Below are positions 1 through 7,518 of a DNA stretch of 10,491 nucleotides, in pieces (position 1 is the first letter of the stretch; the number at the start of each line of letters is the position of its first letter). The stretch spans positions 1-10,491 of the forward strand of contig DJWE01000074.1 in NCBI GenBank assembly GCA_002441465.1, in the 5' to 3' direction. The notes beneath the pieces were generated by a model. It had not been told where the DNA came from. It saw only the letters and a list, made by a program, of their open reading frames with translations, and did no database searches. The stretch comes from Propionibacteriaceae bacterium UBA6238 (GTDB taxonomy: Bacteria > Actinomycetota > Actinomycetes > Propionibacteriales > Propionibacteriaceae). Position numbers and translations under genes: made by a program.

Positions 1-197
1 CCACCGGACCCGCCCAGCAGCACCAGGGCCACGGTGGCCACATGTGGCACATGCTCCTGATGTGCCTACCGTTGATCGGGTTCGGCCTGTGGTCGCTGTT
101 CAGCGGAGGCGGCGCAGGCGCGCTGATCGGCGGCCTCCTCTGCGCAGGCATGATGCTGCTCATGCACGGCCGCCCCGGCGCCGGGCACCGCCACTGA
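1..197 (+). CDS. Small His/Met-rich two-helix membrane protein, 3' end only
   Basis: The reading frame is open from the window edge (codons from position 3) to TGA at 195-197, giving 64 visible residues; the start lies outside the window. The first visible residues are rich in His and Gln (QQHQGHGGHMWHM). Two hydrophobic stretches follow, roughly MLLMCLPLIGFGLWSLF and GALIGGLLCAGMMLLM, separated by a Gly-rich turn. The protein ends in a polar tail containing His (GAGHRH). This layout resembles the small hypothetical membrane proteins often found beside copper and other heavy-metal resistance genes in high-GC bacteria. The His, Met and Cys content is compatible with metal binding, but that role is an inference. 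No neighbour in the window confirms a metal locus, because the upstream genes are cut off. That it is a real coding end is fairly likely; the function is uncertain. Confidence 0.6.
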   Translation, partial: TGPAQQHQGHGGHMWHMLLMCLPLIGFGLWSLFSGGGAGALIGGLLCAGMMLLMHGRPGAGHRH

Positions 198-251
198 AAC
201 TTGGCCGCCGCGGAGTGCCCGACCCACAGAAACCCAGCGAACGCCAAGGCA

Positions 252-257
252 AGGGGG
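252..257 (+). promoter_or_regulatory. Ribosome binding site that sets the GTG start at 263
   Basis: AGGGGG lies five bases before GTG at 263-265. The same frame is open upstream to ATG at 44, but the stretch before about 197 is only the other-frame reading of the membrane-protein gene. This site therefore favours the short 119-residue product. Confidence 0.5.
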
Positions 258-262
258 TACAA

Positions 263-622
263 GTGACCAGACGGGCCGCTCCCCACGGCATCCACCCACC
301 TGGTACCACGGCGCCACGGCAGCTGGACCCGCACACTGCACTTGTCCAGTCAGCGCACCCGTTACAAGTGACCTCGGACGGCACGGCCACGCCGATCCTC
401 ACGCAACCCGTCGCCAACGAACCGGCCCCCGTCGGGGCCGGCGACGTCTTCGGCGCCACCGTGGAGGTGGAGTTCCAGGTCGCCCATGTCGCCGAAGGCA
501 TGGACCGATTCGCGGCACTGCTGCGAGCGGTGGCCAGGGCCACCGAAGCGGCCTCGACATACGTCGGCGCAGGTAGAACCCCTACTGTCCCGGAGCCCGT
601 CATTGTTAGGGGTTTGCGATGA
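263..622 (+). CDS. Hypothetical protein (119 aa), translationally coupled to the downstream ligase
   Basis: I do not recognise this protein. The chosen GTG start has a good Shine-Dalgarno sequence (252-257), giving 119 residues. The N-terminal half is rich in Pro, Ala, Thr and His and looks disordered. The region after about residue 50 looks folded: a short Val/Glu-rich strand (GATVEVEFQVAHVAEG) followed by an amphipathic helix (MDRFAALLRAVARATEAAS). There is no signal peptide, membrane segment or metal-binding Cys pattern. Its TGA overlaps the ATG of the next gene (ATGA, 619-622), so the two are probably one transcriptional and translational unit, and the protein may be a partner of the adenylate-forming enzyme. 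Third-position GC is high in most codons but falls in the last 20 or so. It could be a spurious frame, but the RBS and the exact overlap argue for a real gene. Confidence 0.5.
   Translation: MTRRAAPHGIHPPGTTAPRQLDPHTALVQSAHPLQVTSDGTATPILTQPVANEPAPVGAGDVFGATVEVEFQVAHVAEGMDRFAALLRAVARATEAASTYVGAGRTPTVPEPVIVRGLR
608..612 (+). promoter_or_regulatory. Ribosome binding site for the ligase start at 619
   Basis: AGGGG stands six bases before ATG 619 and lies inside the last codons of the 119-residue upstream gene. Together with the ATGA overlap it supports coupled translation and fixes the start. Confidence 0.5.
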
Positions 623-2004
623 CATCCCTGTTCGGGGAGCTGCTGGTGACCCGTGCGAGGACCCACCGGCATGATCGATGGACCCGAACCCAGCTCGACA
701 CCTACCAGCAGCGGATGCTGGCGCGTCTGCGCGACCATGCCTCCCGCCGCTCGCCCTTCTATGCCGACCAGCATCGCGGCATGCAGTCGGCATCGCTGTC
801 GCAGCTGCCGCCCTTGACCAAAACACAGCTGATGGCGCACTGGGACCGGCTGGTGACCTCCCCCGTGCTTCGCCTCGATTCGGTGACCCACCGGTTGCAG
901 GATCTGGAATCCCTGGGTGGCGATCCCGGACAGCCCTGGCAGGGTCGGTGGTGGACCGCGGCCACCGCCGGCTCAACAGGACAACGGGGCGTCTTCGTGT
1001 GGAACCGTCGCGAATGGATAAACATCCTCTCCTCCTACGCGCGGGTCAACGACTGGGCCCAGGTGAAGGTCGGTCCGCGTCGACCTGTGCCGACCGCGAT
1101 CGTGTCCACCCGCAACCCCGCCCACCAGTCCGCCTTCGTCGGCGCCTCCCTGCGCAACCCCCTGGTCCCCACCCTCCGACTCGACGCCACACAGCCCATC
1201 GCAGACCTGGTCGAGGCGCTGAACAGGTTCCAGCCCCGACTACTGGTGTGTTACGCCTCAATGCTGACGCCACTGGCCGAAGCCCAAACCGCCGGGAACC
1301 TCCACATCTCGCCGGAGAAGGTGATCACCGCCTCCGAGGAGCAGTTGCCTCCCGCCCGGCGGGCAGCCATCGCTGCCTGGGGCGTCCAGGTGATCAACAC
1401 CTACGCCGCCACCGAAACCGCCACCATCGCGTCGACCTGCAGCCACGGCTCGATGCATCTCTACGAGGACTTCGTCATCATCGAACCCGTCGACAACGCC
1501 TACCGGCCCGTCCCCGACGGCCACATCGCCGATCGGCTCCTTGCTACCGTCCTGTTCAGCCGCACCCTCCCGCTGATCCGCTACGAACTGACCGACTCGA
1601 TCCGGCTGGCCACCGACCCCTGCACCTGTGGACTACCCTTCCGACGACTGGACACCGTCGCGGGCCGCACCGAAGCGACCCTCCGTGTGACCAGCAGGAC
1701 CAGAGAACCCGTGCTGATTCGCCCTGGCCTGTTCCACGACGCCCTCGAACCGCTAGCCATCCACGGCTGGCAGGTCCAACAAACCACCGAGGGGATCACG
1801 GTACGAATCGTGGACCCTGACCGACGGGTGGACCTGCACCAGATCACCCGCCGACTCAGAGCCGGACTCACATCCGCAGGCGTCACCGACGACACCCACA
1901 TCATCGTCACCCCGGTTCAGGAACTTGCCCGCACCCCGCTCGGCAAGGCCCCGCTGATCATCGGCCAGAAGCAGGGGGGACCGGGAGGCGGGGGATCGCG
2001 CTGA
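619..2004 (+). CDS. Adenylate-forming enzyme, phenylacetate-CoA ligase / coenzyme F390 synthetase-like
   Basis: This is a 461-residue ANL-superfamily protein of PaaK-like size. Visible core motifs in order are the phosphate-binding loop TAGSTG (116-121), the adenine-site motif TYAATE (261-266), RYELTD with the expected ribose-binding Asp (321-326), a CxCG motif (C335, C337) typical of PaaK/F390-synthetase proteins, GR (349-350) before the C-terminal domain, and a late Lys in PLGKAP (about K443) at the position of the catalytic Lys. Such enzymes activate a carboxylate with ATP and transfer it to a thiol or another acceptor. The acyl substrate cannot be told, and no phenylacetate-degradation genes are nearby. 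The start is ATG 619 with AGGGG at 608-612, overlapping the stop of the small upstream gene. The C-terminus ends in a Gly-rich tail (GGPGGGG) whose coding sequence overlaps the convergent transporter ATPase by 47 bp. Confidence 0.8.
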   Translation: MTSLFGELLVTRARTHRHDRWTRTQLDTYQQRMLARLRDHASRRSPFYADQHRGMQSASLSQLPPLTKTQLMAHWDRLVTSPVLRLDSVTHRLQDLESLGGDPGQPWQGRWWTAATAGSTGQRGVFVWNRREWINILSSYARVNDWAQVKVGPRRPVPTAIVSTRNPAHQSAFVGASLRNPLVPTLRLDATQPIADLVEALNRFQPRLLVCYASMLTPLAEAQTAGNLHISPEKVITASEEQLPPARRAAIAAWGVQVINTYAATETATIASTCSHGSMHLYEDFVIIEPVDNAYRPVPDGHIADRLLATVLFSRTLPLIRYELTDSIRLATDPCTCGLPFRRLDTVAGRTEATLRVTSRTREPVLIRPGLFHDALEPLAIHGWQVQQTTEGITVRIVDPDRRVDLHQITRRLRAGLTSAGVTDDTHIIVTPVQELARTPLGKAPLIIGQKQGGPGGGGSR

Positions 2005-2746
2005 TCAGTTGGCGCGTGTACGCCTCGTGCGGGTCATTCAGGATCGACATCGTCTCTCCCGTCTCGATGACCGTTCCGTCTTTGAGGACCAGTGTGGTGT
2101 CACACAGCGCCGCGACCACGCTCATGTCGTGGGAGACCATCACGATGCTCAACTGTCGCTCGCGCCGGAGTCGGGCCAGGAGTTCGATCACCTCGATGCG
2201 GGTGGTGACGTCCAGGGCGCTGACCGGCTCGTCGGCCACCAGGACGGCCGGGTCGGTGACCAGGGCCCGGGCGATGGCGATCCGTTGCCGTTGGCCTCCG
2301 GAGAACTCGTGGGGGTAGCGGGCGAGGGTGTCGACGTCCAGGCCCACCTCCTCGATCGCCGCCGCCACCCGGGCACGCCGCTGGGCAGCGGTTCCCCCGA
2401 TGCCCAGCGACAGCAGCGGCTCGGCGACGATCCTGTCGACGCGCATCCTTGGGTCCAGTGAGGCGTAGGGGTCCTGGAAGACGGGTTGAACCGTTTGGCG
2501 CAGCTCGCGCACCTGGAGGCGGTCCCGCAGGTTCAACTCGGCCCCGTCGAACAGGACCCGGCCAACCGTGGGCTGGTGGAGCGCGAGCAGGAGTTTCAGC
2601 GCGGTGGACTTGCCTGAGCCCGACTCGCCGACGATCCCCAGGCTTCCGCCGGGAGTCAGCGCGAAAGTGACGCGGTTCAGGGCGGGGGCGGTGGCGCCGC
2701 GGTAGGTGAAACCGACGGACTCGAAGGCGAGCAGCGGCTTGGTCAC
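1958..2746 (-). CDS. Opp/Dpp/Nik-type ABC transporter ATP-binding protein (second ATPase, DppF/NikE-like)
   Basis: Cytoplasmic ATPase, 262 residues, powering the importer with the ATPase encoded just upstream. In order: Walker A GESGSGKST (40-48), Q-loop in VFQDPYASLDP, signature FSGGQRQRIAIARAL, Walker B VLVADEPVSALD, and the switch His in VMVSHD. The ending EAYTRQLISAIP is a short form of the family's C-terminal motif. The protein lacks the long C-terminal extension of many OppD/OppF proteins and is closer in length to NikD/NikE. It starts at GTG 2746, which overlaps the stop of the upstream ATPase gene (GTGA, 2743-2746), so translation is probably coupled. It is the last gene of the operon. 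Its final 47 bp lie opposite the end of the convergent ligase gene, leaving no room for an intergenic terminator. The substrate is unknown. Confidence 0.9.
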   Translation of the reverse strand: MTKPLLAFESVGFTYRGATAPALNRVTFALTPGGSLGIVGESGSGKSTALKLLLALHQPTVGRVLFDGAELNLRDRLQVRELRQTVQPVFQDPYASLDPRMRVDRIVAEPLLSLGIGGTAAQRRARVAAAIEEVGLDVDTLARYPHEFSGGQRQRIAIARALVTDPAVLVADEPVSALDVTTRIEVIELLARLRRERQLSIVMVSHDMSVVAALCDTTLVLKDGTVIETGETMSILNDPHEAYTRQLISAIPRLPVPPASGR

Positions 2747-3543
2747 GAGATGCTTCCTGTGGCCAGTGCCTCATCCAATGCGCGGGCGCTGGCGACGAGC
2801 CGGAGCGTGTACGGGTCGGTCGGGGCGTGGACGATCTGATCGATGGGCCCCTGCTCAACAATGTGGCCTCCCTGCATGACCAGGGCCCGGGTGACGGTGT
2901 GTGAGACGACGGCGATGTCGTGGGAGACGAACACCAGGCCCATCCCATGATCGGCACAGAGTCGACGGATGAGCTGGAGGATCTCCGCCTGGACGGTGAC
3001 GTCCAGCGCGGTGGTCGGTTCGTCCGCGATCAGCATCGCAGGCCGGCAGGCCAGTGCCATCGCGATGGCGACGCGCTGCCTCTGGCCCCCGGAGATCTCG
3101 TGGGGGAACGCCCGCGACACCCGCTCGGTGGCGGGCAGAGCCACCTCCGTCAGCGCCCGCTCGACGGCGGCGTTCAGCTCATGGCCGCGGAGCCCTTGGT
3201 GCCGCCGGAGGGGCTCGGCGATGAGCTCTCCGATCCGGGTGAGGGGGTCGAGGGCGGTGGAGGGGTCCTGGAAGATCTTCGCCATCCTGCGTCCCCGGAT
3301 CTCCAGCAACTGCTTCCTGGAGGCCCCGACGATCTGGGTGCCGTCGACGCGAATGGATCCTGAGGCTGTCAGCGACCGGGGCAACAGGCCGAGCAGCGCC
3401 AGGGTGGTGACCGACTTCCCGGAGCCTGACTCGCCGATGATCCCGACCCGTTCGCCTGGGTCGAGTGCAAACGAGATGGCGTCGACGACGCGCTTGCCGG
3501 ATCCCGCGACCGTGATAGTGAGATCCTCAACCTCGATGTTCAT
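2743..3543 (-). CDS. Opp/Dpp/Nik-type ABC transporter ATP-binding protein (first ATPase, DppD/NikD-like)
   Basis: Cytoplasmic ATPase, 266 residues, expected to pair with the following ATPase. Visible motifs are Walker A GESGSGKS (37-44), Q-loop in KIFQDPSTALDPLTRIGE, signature ISGGQRQRVAIAMAL, Walker B MLIADEPTTALD, switch His in FVSHD, and the family ending DPYTLRLVASA. The frame is open much further upstream, to about 4065, but that part reads antisense-like Arg/Pro-rich residues across the permease gene. The real start is ATG 3543 (MNIEVEDLTI), whose ATGA overlaps the permease stop. This places the N-terminus where the family begins. It is short for a DppD, with no long C-terminal domain, which resembles NikD. 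Subunit order and overlaps show it belongs to the same operon. Confidence 0.9.
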   Translation of the reverse strand: MNIEVEDLTITVAGSGKRVVDAISFALDPGERVGIIGESGSGKSVTTLALLGLLPRSLTASGSIRVDGTQIVGASRKQLLEIRGRRMAKIFQDPSTALDPLTRIGELIAEPLRRHQGLRGHELNAAVERALTEVALPATERVSRAFPHEISGGQRQRVAIAMALACRPAMLIADEPTTALDVTVQAEILQLIRRLCADHGMGLVFVSHDIAVVSHTVTRALVMQGGHIVEQGPIDQIVHAPTDPYTLRLVASARALDEALATGSIS

Positions 3544-4415
3544 CTGCGCTCCCGTCGGGTCGGATCGAAGCGTTCGCGGAGGCCGTCGGCCAGGGAGTTC
3601 GCCCCCAGCACGATCACCATGATGACCACGCCTGGGGCGACGGCGCCCCACGGGGCGGTCAGGACGGTGCTCTGAGCGCCCTGGAGCAGGCGGCCCAGCG
3701 ACGAGTTCGGCGGCGGGACGCCGAGTCCGAGGTACGAGAGGCTCGCTTCGGCGAGGACTGCGGTGCCGAAGATGAGCGCGGCGGTCACCACGAGCGTCGG
3801 CCACATGTTGGGGAGCAGGTGGATGACCACGATGCGTGGCCAGCTGGTGCCCGAGGTGCGGGCAGCGGTGACGAACTGCCGGCGCAGCAGCCCTTTGGCC
3901 AGGATGCGGGTGAGTCGCGCCACCACCGCGGAGGCTGCCAGACCGATCGAGACCACGGCCGAGGTCAGGCTGGCGCCCTGCATGGCACCGATCAGCATCG
4001 CGAGCAGCAGGGTGGGAAAGGCGATCACCACGTCCAGGAGAGAGGACTGCACGTCGTCGACCCATCCGGTGGCGAATGCGGCGAGCAGCCCGACGATGAC
4101 GCCGAGGGCCATCGCGATGGCCATGCTGCTGAGACCGACCGTCAGTGCGATCCTGGTGCCGACCATGACGAAGCTGGCGGTGTCGCGGCCGAGCTTGTCG
4201 GTGCCCAACCAGTGATCCGGTCCGGGGGGCTCGAGCCGTCCGCCGGTGGTGTCGGCGAGGTCGTAGGGCAACCAGAACACCGACACCAGCCCGACGATCC
4301 CCACAGCCACCAACAGGACCATCCCGAGCACAAGACTCACCGGCATACCTCGCCGTCGAGCCGGCACCGGGGCGATCGGCTCCGGAGCCCTGCTGATGTC
4401 GATCCCGGCGCTCAC
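3540..4415 (-). CDS. Opp/Dpp/Nik-type ABC transporter permease (DppC-like)
   Basis: Inner-membrane permease, 291 residues, BPD_transp_1 family. A cytoplasmic N-terminus (about 25 residues, Pro/Arg-rich) precedes the first membrane helix (VSLVLGMVLLVAVGIVGLVSV). The family's DppC-type sequence DHWLGTDKLGRDTASFVMVGTR follows in two parts, and further helices make up the transport domain. The ATPase-contact EAA loop is visible as AARTSGTSWPRIVVIHLLPN, and the end LGANSLADGLRERFDPTRR is the usual DppC ending. It starts at GTG 4415, overlapping the stop of the upstream permease gene (GTGA), and its TGA overlaps the ATG of the next ATPase. It should form the heterodimeric channel with the DppB-like permease. 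Confidence 0.9.
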   Translation of the reverse strand: MSAGIDISRAPEPIAPVPARRRGMPVSLVLGMVLLVAVGIVGLVSVFWLPYDLADTTGGRLEPPGPDHWLGTDKLGRDTASFVMVGTRIALTVGLSSMAIAMALGVIVGLLAAFATGWVDDVQSSLLDVVIAFPTLLLAMLIGAMQGASLTSAVVSIGLAASAVVARLTRILAKGLLRRQFVTAARTSGTSWPRIVVIHLLPNMWPTLVVTAALIFGTAVLAEASLSYLGLGVPPPNSSLGRLLQGAQSTVLTAPWGAVAPGVVIMVIVLGANSLADGLRERFDPTRRERR

Positions 4416-5377
4416 GCGTGCGCCCCGGAGAGGCTGGAGCGCAGGCGCGGGTCGACGAGGCGCTGGACCACGTCGGCTGCGAAACCGACGATCAGCACGA
4501 AGAACGTGGTCACCAGGAGGATCCCCTGGATGCTCGGGTAGTCGTGCTGGGCGATGGCCTTGGTCAGCATGCTCCCCAGCCCTGGCAGGGTGAACACGCT
4601 CTCCACCACGACGGCCCCCAGCAGGGTGGACGCGAGCTCGATCCCTAGGATCGAGATGACTGGCACCGAGGCGTTGCGGACGCCGTGGCGAAGGAACGCC
4701 TCCCCGAAGCCGCTGCCCAACGCCTGCGCATTGCGAAGATAGTCGCTCTCCAAGACGTCAAGCGTCGCCGACCGGACATAGCGCACCAGCGAGGCAGTCA
4801 TGACGATCACGATGGTGGTGGCGGGGAGGAACAGGGAACGCAGCGCCGCGAGCGGGTCAGCCCAGCCCTCCCGCGGGAACCCCCCGGAGGGGAACAGCCG
4901 AAGCTCCAACGCGAACAGCCACACAAGAAGGAGCCCGATCCAGAAGACGGGCACCGCGATGCCGAGCTGCGCCACAGCCGTCACGGCGACCCCGAGCCGC
5001 GTGTGAGCCCGAGCCGCCGCGACGTACCCGATCCCGCTGGCGAGCATGACGGAGATGACGAAGGAGATCAAGGTCAGCGGCAGCGTCACCTCCAACCGGG
5101 AAACGATGTCGGGCAGCACGGGGGTGCCGGAGATGAAAGAGGTGCCCAGGTCGAGTCGCATCACGTCTCCGACCCACCGCACGAGCTGTTCGTGGACGGG
5201 AAGGTTGGAGCCCACCTGCTGTTGCGCGGCCTCGATCTGCTCCGGGGTCGCGTCGACCGACAGAAGGGCGTTGGCGGGGTCGCCGGGCAGGAGCCGCAGC
5301 AGGACGAAGATCAGCAGCATCGCCAGCACCAACGACATCAGCAGGAAGGCGGCGCGCCGGGCCAGGTAACTACCCAT
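4412..5377 (-). CDS. Opp/Dpp/Nik-type ABC transporter permease (DppB-like)
   Basis: Inner-membrane permease, 321 residues from ATG 5377. It begins MGSYLARRAAFLLMSLVLAM, the usual DppB opening of positive residues followed by helix 1, then the family motif LLRLLPGDPANALL. The large loop with DLGTSF and several hydrophobic helices follow. The EAA loop is RNAQALGSGFGEAFLRHGVR, and the end VVQRLVDPRLR is typical of the family. A GTG four codons upstream (5389) is an alternative start; it sits only about two bases after GGGAGGG, which is tight spacing. I prefer the ATG because the family begins there, though the RBS evidence is divided. The gene follows the substrate-binding protein gene by 43 bp with no clear terminator, and its stop overlaps the start of the DppC-like gene. 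Confidence 0.88.
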   Translation of the reverse strand: MGSYLARRAAFLLMSLVLAMLLIFVLLRLLPGDPANALLSVDATPEQIEAAQQQVGSNLPVHEQLVRWVGDVMRLDLGTSFISGTPVLPDIVSRLEVTLPLTLISFVISVMLASGIGYVAAARAHTRLGVAVTAVAQLGIAVPVFWIGLLLVWLFALELRLFPSGGFPREGWADPLAALRSLFLPATTIVIVMTASLVRYVRSATLDVLESDYLRNAQALGSGFGEAFLRHGVRNASVPVISILGIELASTLLGAVVVESVFTLPGLGSMLTKAIAQHDYPSIQGILLVTTFFVLIVGFAADVVQRLVDPRLRSSLSGAHA

Positions 5378-5420
5378 GCTCCGGCACACCGCCCTCCCGT
5401 GTTGTGATTCCTAGAACTAC

Positions 5421-6965
5421 TCAGGCCTTGGTGATGTTGTACACGTAGAACTGCGAGTTCAGACCGTTGACCGGGAACCCGGACACCTCGCTGCTCGCCA
5501 CCACGATCTGCGGATAGAGGTAGAGCCAGTTGCTGGCCGCCTCGGTGGCGATGATGGTGTTGGCCTCCTTGAGCTTGGCGGTCTGCTCCTCGGGGGTGGC
5601 GGCCTGTTCGGCCTCGCCCACGAGTCGCTGAACGTCGGCGTTGTCGTAGCCCCAGTAGAAGTCCGGGTTGCCGTACCAGACCACGTCGCGGTCGTTGACA
5701 TGCTCCTGAAGGGTCGCCTCGAACGCACGCTCCTTGAACACCACGGAGTACCACTCGTCGGCCGTGATCACCTTGATGTCGACAGTGATGCCCACCTTCG
5801 CGAGTTCCGACTTCAGGAACTCGGCCACTGCCGGGTGCGGGTCGTAGTTGGGCGTCTGCAGCGTGAACGTGAACCCGTCGGCCAGGCCCGCCTCGTCGAG
5901 TAGCTGCTTGGACAGCTCCGGGTCGTACGGGTTGAGGGAGGTCAGGTCCTCGTACCACGGGTCCGTGGGGGGCACCATGGATCCGATGAGCTGGCCGCGG
6001 CCCGCCCAGATGGACTCCAGCAGCTTTTCGCGGTCGACGGCGGAGTACACGGCGCGACGGACGCGGGCGTCGTCGAACGGGGCCACGCGGTCGTTGAACG
6101 CCAGGAGTTCCTTGGTGGTGGAGGTGCCCTCGCTGATCTGGAAGTCGTCGCTGCCCTCGAACGGGGTCAGGGCGTCGGGGCTCTGGATCGTGGTGACCAG
6201 ATCGATCTCTCCGGTCAGCAGCGCGTTCGACTCCGCGCTCGCGTCGGTGAAGTAGTGGAACGTGGCGCGCGCGTTCTTCGCCGGCTCGCCCCAGTAGTCG
6301 TCGTTGCGGACGATGCTGAGGGTGCTGCCGCGTTGCCACTCATCGAACACGTAGGGACCGGTGCCGTCGGCTTCGACCTTGGGGTCGGCGAGGTCAGGGT
6401 TCACGATCCACACGTAGGCCATGAGGTAGGGAAACGAGATGGAGCGGTTCTTCAGCGTGAACTCGACCGTCTGGTCGTCCGGGGTGGCCACCGACTCGAC
6501 GACGGCGTAGCTGCTCTTGCGCGCCGCCTGCGACGCCTCGGAGGTGACGCGCTCGAAGCTGGCCTTCACGTCGGCTGAGGTGAGCTCCTTTCCAGAGTGG
6601 AAGGTGACCCCCTCCCGGAGGGTGAAGGTGTAGGAGAGGCCGTCGTCGCTGACCTGGTAGTCCTCGGCCAACAGATTGGTCAGCGAGCCGTCGTCGTTGA
6701 GCTTGATCAGCGACTCGTACACGTTGCCGTTGAGGGCCTCCGTGACACCCTGACCGCCCGCATCGACGTTGCTGAGGTTGCTGGGCTCGTACAGGGACCC
6801 GATCTCGATTGAAGCCTCCGCATCGAACGCGGCTGGCGCACCGTCCACGGACGACGATCCGGCGCTGGGGGTCTCGTCACCGGAGGGACTGGCGCACCCC
6901 GTCAGCATGAGGCCGGCGGCCAACATCCCTGCCAGGGCTCGCACGATGTGACGTGGGTGATTCAT
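5421..6965 (-). CDS. ABC transporter substrate-binding lipoprotein, family 5 (DppA/NikA/OppA-like)
   Basis: Extracytoplasmic solute-binding protein of the SBP_bac_5 family, 514 residues. It starts at ATG 6965 with AAGGA seven bases upstream; an in-frame GTG/ATG region further upstream (to 7007) lacks such a site and falls in the leader hairpin. A positively charged N-terminus and hydrophobic segment end in the lipobox LTGC, with Cys24 as the predicted lipidated residue. A Ser/Gly/Pro-rich linker follows. Family blocks are visible: LYESLIKLNDDGSLTNLLAE, YTFTLREGVTFHSGKELTSADV, GTGPYVFDEWQRGSTLSI with NDDYWG, and FDDARVRRAVYSAVDREKLL. It is the first gene of the importer operon. The ligand (peptide, Ni or another metal chelate, or something else) cannot be assigned. 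The NikA-like overall length together with short NikDE-like ATPases is suggestive only. Confidence 0.92.
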   Translation of the reverse strand: MNHPRHIVRALAGMLAAGLMLTGCASPSGDETPSAGSSSVDGAPAAFDAEASIEIGSLYEPSNLSNVDAGGQGVTEALNGNVYESLIKLNDDGSLTNLLAEDYQVSDDGLSYTFTLREGVTFHSGKELTSADVKASFERVTSEASQAARKSSYAVVESVATPDDQTVEFTLKNRSISFPYLMAYVWIVNPDLADPKVEADGTGPYVFDEWQRGSTLSIVRNDDYWGEPAKNARATFHYFTDASAESNALLTGEIDLVTTIQSPDALTPFEGSDDFQISEGTSTTKELLAFNDRVAPFDDARVRRAVYSAVDREKLLESIWAGRGQLIGSMVPPTDPWYEDLTSLNPYDPELSKQLLDEAGLADGFTFTLQTPNYDPHPAVAEFLKSELAKVGITVDIKVITADEWYSVVFKERAFEATLQEHVNDRDVVWYGNPDFYWGYDNADVQRLVGEAEQAATPEEQTAKLKEANTIIATEAASNWLYLYPQIVVASSEVSGFPVNGLNSQFYVYNITKA

Positions 6966-6986
6966 CAAAAGGTCCTTCCGGTATGG

Positions 6987-7008
6987 CTCGCGAGCTTTGC
7001 CTCGCAAG
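6987..7008 (-). promoter_or_regulatory. Hairpin in the leader of the substrate-binding protein gene
   Basis: On the transcribed strand CTTGCGAG, a six-base loop (GCAAAG), and CTCGCGAG can form an eight-pair stem with one G-U pair. It ends about 21 bases before the ATG at 6965 and just upstream of the ribosome binding site. A weaker CTGCC/GGCAG stem lies immediately before it (about 7012-7033). The hairpin could influence mRNA stability or translation, or mark a repressor operator. I recognise no riboswitch class, and no clear -35/-10 promoter is visible. Confidence 0.35.
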
Positions 7009-7083
7009 GACTGCCAACACCCGCGGAGGCAGAATCATTCCTGGGGGAGGTCGATTTCACCGCAGGCGGACGACATCGCGCCC

Positions 7084-7518
7084 TCAGACGTCGGAGCCCC
7101 TCATTGTGACAGGGGTGCCGAGCTCGATGGTCCGCGACACAGTGCACAGCCGATCATGCGCCTGCTGAATACCGCGCCCCAGCAGGAGGCGCGCGCGATC
7201 CCCATCCTCGCCCTCCGGGAAGACGACCCGGAAAGTCACCTCGATGTCCTCAAGCCGGTTCCCAGTGGAGTCCTTCACCTTCGAGGCCGTGACGTCGACA
7301 CTGAACGAGTCCGGCTCGGAGCGACGATGCGTGATCAGATCCACATCGATCGCGCCGCAGGCGGCGATCGCCGCCATCAACAGCTCCACCGGGGTGAACT
7401 CGCTGCTGTCGCCGCTCCCGATCGGGACCGAGCCCCCGCGCTCGTTCCGGGCCTCGAAACTCAGATGACTCAAGCGGGTCACCTGCACAGCGGCGGGGCG
7501 ACGGGTCTCTTCGATCAT
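7084..7518 (-). CDS. OsmC-family protein (YhfA-like)
   Basis: Cytoplasmic protein of the OsmC/Ohr fold, 144 residues. The start ATG 7518 is fixed by a near-perfect AAGGAGG five bases upstream; the open frame extends further to 7677 but those residues look non-coding. The two family cysteines are present. One is in the helix ELLMAAIAACGAIDV (Cys54), where AAC plus AIDV is typical of the YhfA-like branch; the other is in RLCTVSRTI (Cys125). In characterised OsmC and Ohr proteins the paired cysteines reduce organic hydroperoxides; whether this member does so is not shown. The following importer operon lies 118 bp downstream on the same strand, so the two might be cotranscribed, although the leader hairpin suggests separate control. 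Confidence 0.88.
   Translation of the reverse strand: MIEETRRPAAVQVTRLSHLSFEARNERGGSVPIGSGDSSEFTPVELLMAAIAACGAIDVDLITHRRSEPDSFSVDVTASKVKDSTGNRLEDIEVTFRVVFPEGEDGDRARLLLGRGIQQAHDRLCTVSRTIELGTPVTMRGSDV

Noticed and set aside
44..262. A longer N-terminus for the 119-aa protein, from ATG 44.
   Set aside because: The added part is an Arg-rich out-of-frame reading of the small membrane protein gene, and a good ribosome binding site supports GTG 263.
2743..4065. A 440-residue version of the DppD-like ATPase starting far upstream.
   Set aside because: The extra N-terminal residues are Arg/Pro/His-rich and lie antiframe to the clear permease gene. ATG 3543 with its ATGA overlap matches the family start.
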